This document shows positions 63,179-64,000 of a stretch of DNA of 64,000 nucleotides, piece after piece (positions within the stretch are counted from its first letter, which is position 1; each line of letters begins with the position of its first letter). Under the pieces are notes generated by a model, which was not told the origin of the DNA, ran no database searches, and worked only from the letters and a program-made list of their open reading frames with translations. Origin of the DNA: Roseofilum capinflatum BLCC-M114. GTDB taxonomy: Bacteria; Cyanobacteriota; Cyanobacteriia; Cyanobacteriales; Desertifilaceae. The DNA lies in assembly GCF_030068505.1 (NCBI RefSeq), contig NZ_JAQOSO010000004.1:17329-81328 (forward strand). Direction: 5' to 3'. Position numbers and translations under genes: made by a program.

Positions 63179-64000
63179 TTAAGATTGGCGATCGCCAAAT
63201 CGCTCCAGCAACTCCTCACGGGATAACTGCAAACACAAAGGCATAAACTCATCCGGAGACAAGAGCAACAAAGCGTCAATGATGCCCAAAAGCGCCTCAT
63301 CTAACTCACCAAACCGAGTTCGTAATAAGGCTTCAATCATCAAGCGCTGTCCCCGTTCAATCCCCCGTTCAATCCCCCGTTCAATCCCCCGTTCAATCCC
63401 TTGTTCAATCCCTTCTTGCAAGGTATCTTCTCGCCATTTTAGATACGCTGGTGATAACTCCATAATCAACTCCCTCTCTTCTGGTTCGAGTTCTATTTTA
63501 CTGGCTACATTAATCCGCCATATCCCCACTAACTCTAAAATATTTTGCCGTTGAGGATCTTCTCTGGGTAGTTCCAGCACTTGTTCAATGGCTCTTTTTT
63601 GTGTTCCTCCTTTCCCCAACATCCTTAACCATAAGGTTTCTGGGATTTCTGGGAGCTTGTTGATGGCAATAATCCCCGCTTTGAGTGTTTTTGCTAAAAG
63701 ATGCACCCCTGTACACCATTGTTTTAAGTCAGGACGAGCGCCTAATCCTTCTAATACTTTCTCAGAAACAGTTGGCGTTAAAATCCATAATCGAGGCAAT
63801 TGCTCTTCCTCCAGGGTTCGCTGTTCCCGTTTGGCTTGACGTTGCAGTTCTGCATGGACATGGAACAGCTTGAGAATACAGTTGCGAATTTCTGGGTTAC
63901 TCGGACAATTGCGATAGGGTTCTAGTAAACAAGGAGTAGAAGCCAGTTGAGAGAGTAAACCCAAGGCTGGAGGGTTGTTTGGCGGTTTAGGGGATGGCTC
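63179..64000 (-). CDS. Rpn/PD-(D/E)XK-type cyanobacterial protein, 5'-truncated by the window edge
   Basis: Frame stays open to the right edge, so the real start lies outside. The visible part is helical: EIRNCILKLFHVHAELQRQA, LWILTPTVSEKVLEGLG, LKQWCTGVHLLAKTLKAGI, LPEIPETLWLRMLGKGGTQK, then WREDTLQEGIEQGIERGIER with 12-base repeats encoding ERGI, and a DUF4351-like tail (LRTRFGELDEALLGIIDALL). I recall such proteins as putative PD-(D/E)XK nuclease/transposase-derived families; the nuclease core would be outside the window. Confidence 0.75.
   Translation of the reverse strand, partial: EPSPKPPNNPPALGLLSQLASTPCLLEPYRNCPSNPEIRNCILKLFHVHAELQRQAKREQRTLEEEQLPRLWILTPTVSEKVLEGLGARPDLKQWCTGVHLLAKTLKAGIIAINKLPEIPETLWLRMLGKGGTQKRAIEQVLELPREDPQRQNILELVGIWRINVASKIELEPEERELIMELSPAYLKWREDTLQEGIEQGIERGIERGIERGIERGQRLMIEALLRTRFGELDEALLGIIDALLLLSPDEFMPLCLQLSREELLERFGDRQS

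Overview
The window is chromosomal DNA from a cyanobacterium, probably a filamentous one with a repeat-rich genome. The evidence is: very frequent GCGATCGC (HIP1-type) octamers in genes and spacers; cyanobacteria-specific genes (SipA, a PucC/BCD-family transporter, XisH/XisI, several Uma2 proteins, a DUF1822 protein, CHAT/WD40 proteins); heptameric tandem repeats (AATAGGG/CCCCATT) between genes; and many dispersed palindromes. The genus cannot be fixed from the sequence alone. Three tRNA genes (Asp-GTC, Pro-CGG, Ser-TGA) are present. No rRNA, CRISPR array, prophage or intact insertion sequence was seen.

Layout. 0-4.8 kb: a P1B-type metal ATPase cut by the left edge and lacking the usual CPC motif, a block of nested palindromes, two small DUF5132-like membrane proteins, a DUF433/DUF5615 toxin-antitoxin pair and an MlaE-type permease. 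4.8-12.8 kb: a Uma2 protein, a glutathione-S-transferase-like protein, a PucC-family transporter, a CbiX chelatase with a histidine tail overlapping sipA, tRNA-Asp, a small heat-shock protein and dnaK. 13-15.3 kb: a two-gene restriction-modification system. 15-31 kb: mainly housekeeping genes (pyrG, a type II sulfide:quinone reductase, thiG, tRNA-Pro, lipA, recJ) with several secreted or unknown proteins. 31-37.6 kb: a probable purine-degradation group (HpxO-like urate hydroxylase, allantoate amidohydrolase-like hydrolase, XdhC-like protein), a metallophosphoesterase, tRNA-Ser, a small cupin and a PhyH-type dioxygenase.

37.6-41.3 kb is a scrambled region of small genes, a truncated PIN toxin, orphan antitoxins and duplicated fragments. 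41.3-51.9 kb returns to core genes: a TPR-CHAT protein, pyrB, hom, tatC, thrC, a Kir-type potassium channel and prfB. prfB is split by a programmed +1 frameshift, so its first 55 codons are easily missed. 51.9-54.9 kb holds two near-identical tandem Uma2 genes, the xisH-xisI pair and a second PIN toxin-antitoxin pair.

54.9-62 kb is the most unusual part. A 1757-residue protein combines a CHAT (caspase-like) protease, a STAND NTPase, a membrane segment, a WD40 propeller and an inserted PDZ domain. Its probable operon partner has an HTH-like N-terminus, a middle domain and a DUF1822 C-terminus. Divergent from them are two short genes (52 and 57 codons) whose products share a Gly/Asp linker followed by a hydrophobic C-terminal helix, and a GTGCAGAT-type motif occurs upstream of both. 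I propose this as a candidate protease-gated conflict or cell-death system; that function is inference. The right end carries a lipoprotein, a DUF4189 protein and an edge-truncated protein with an ERGI repeat.
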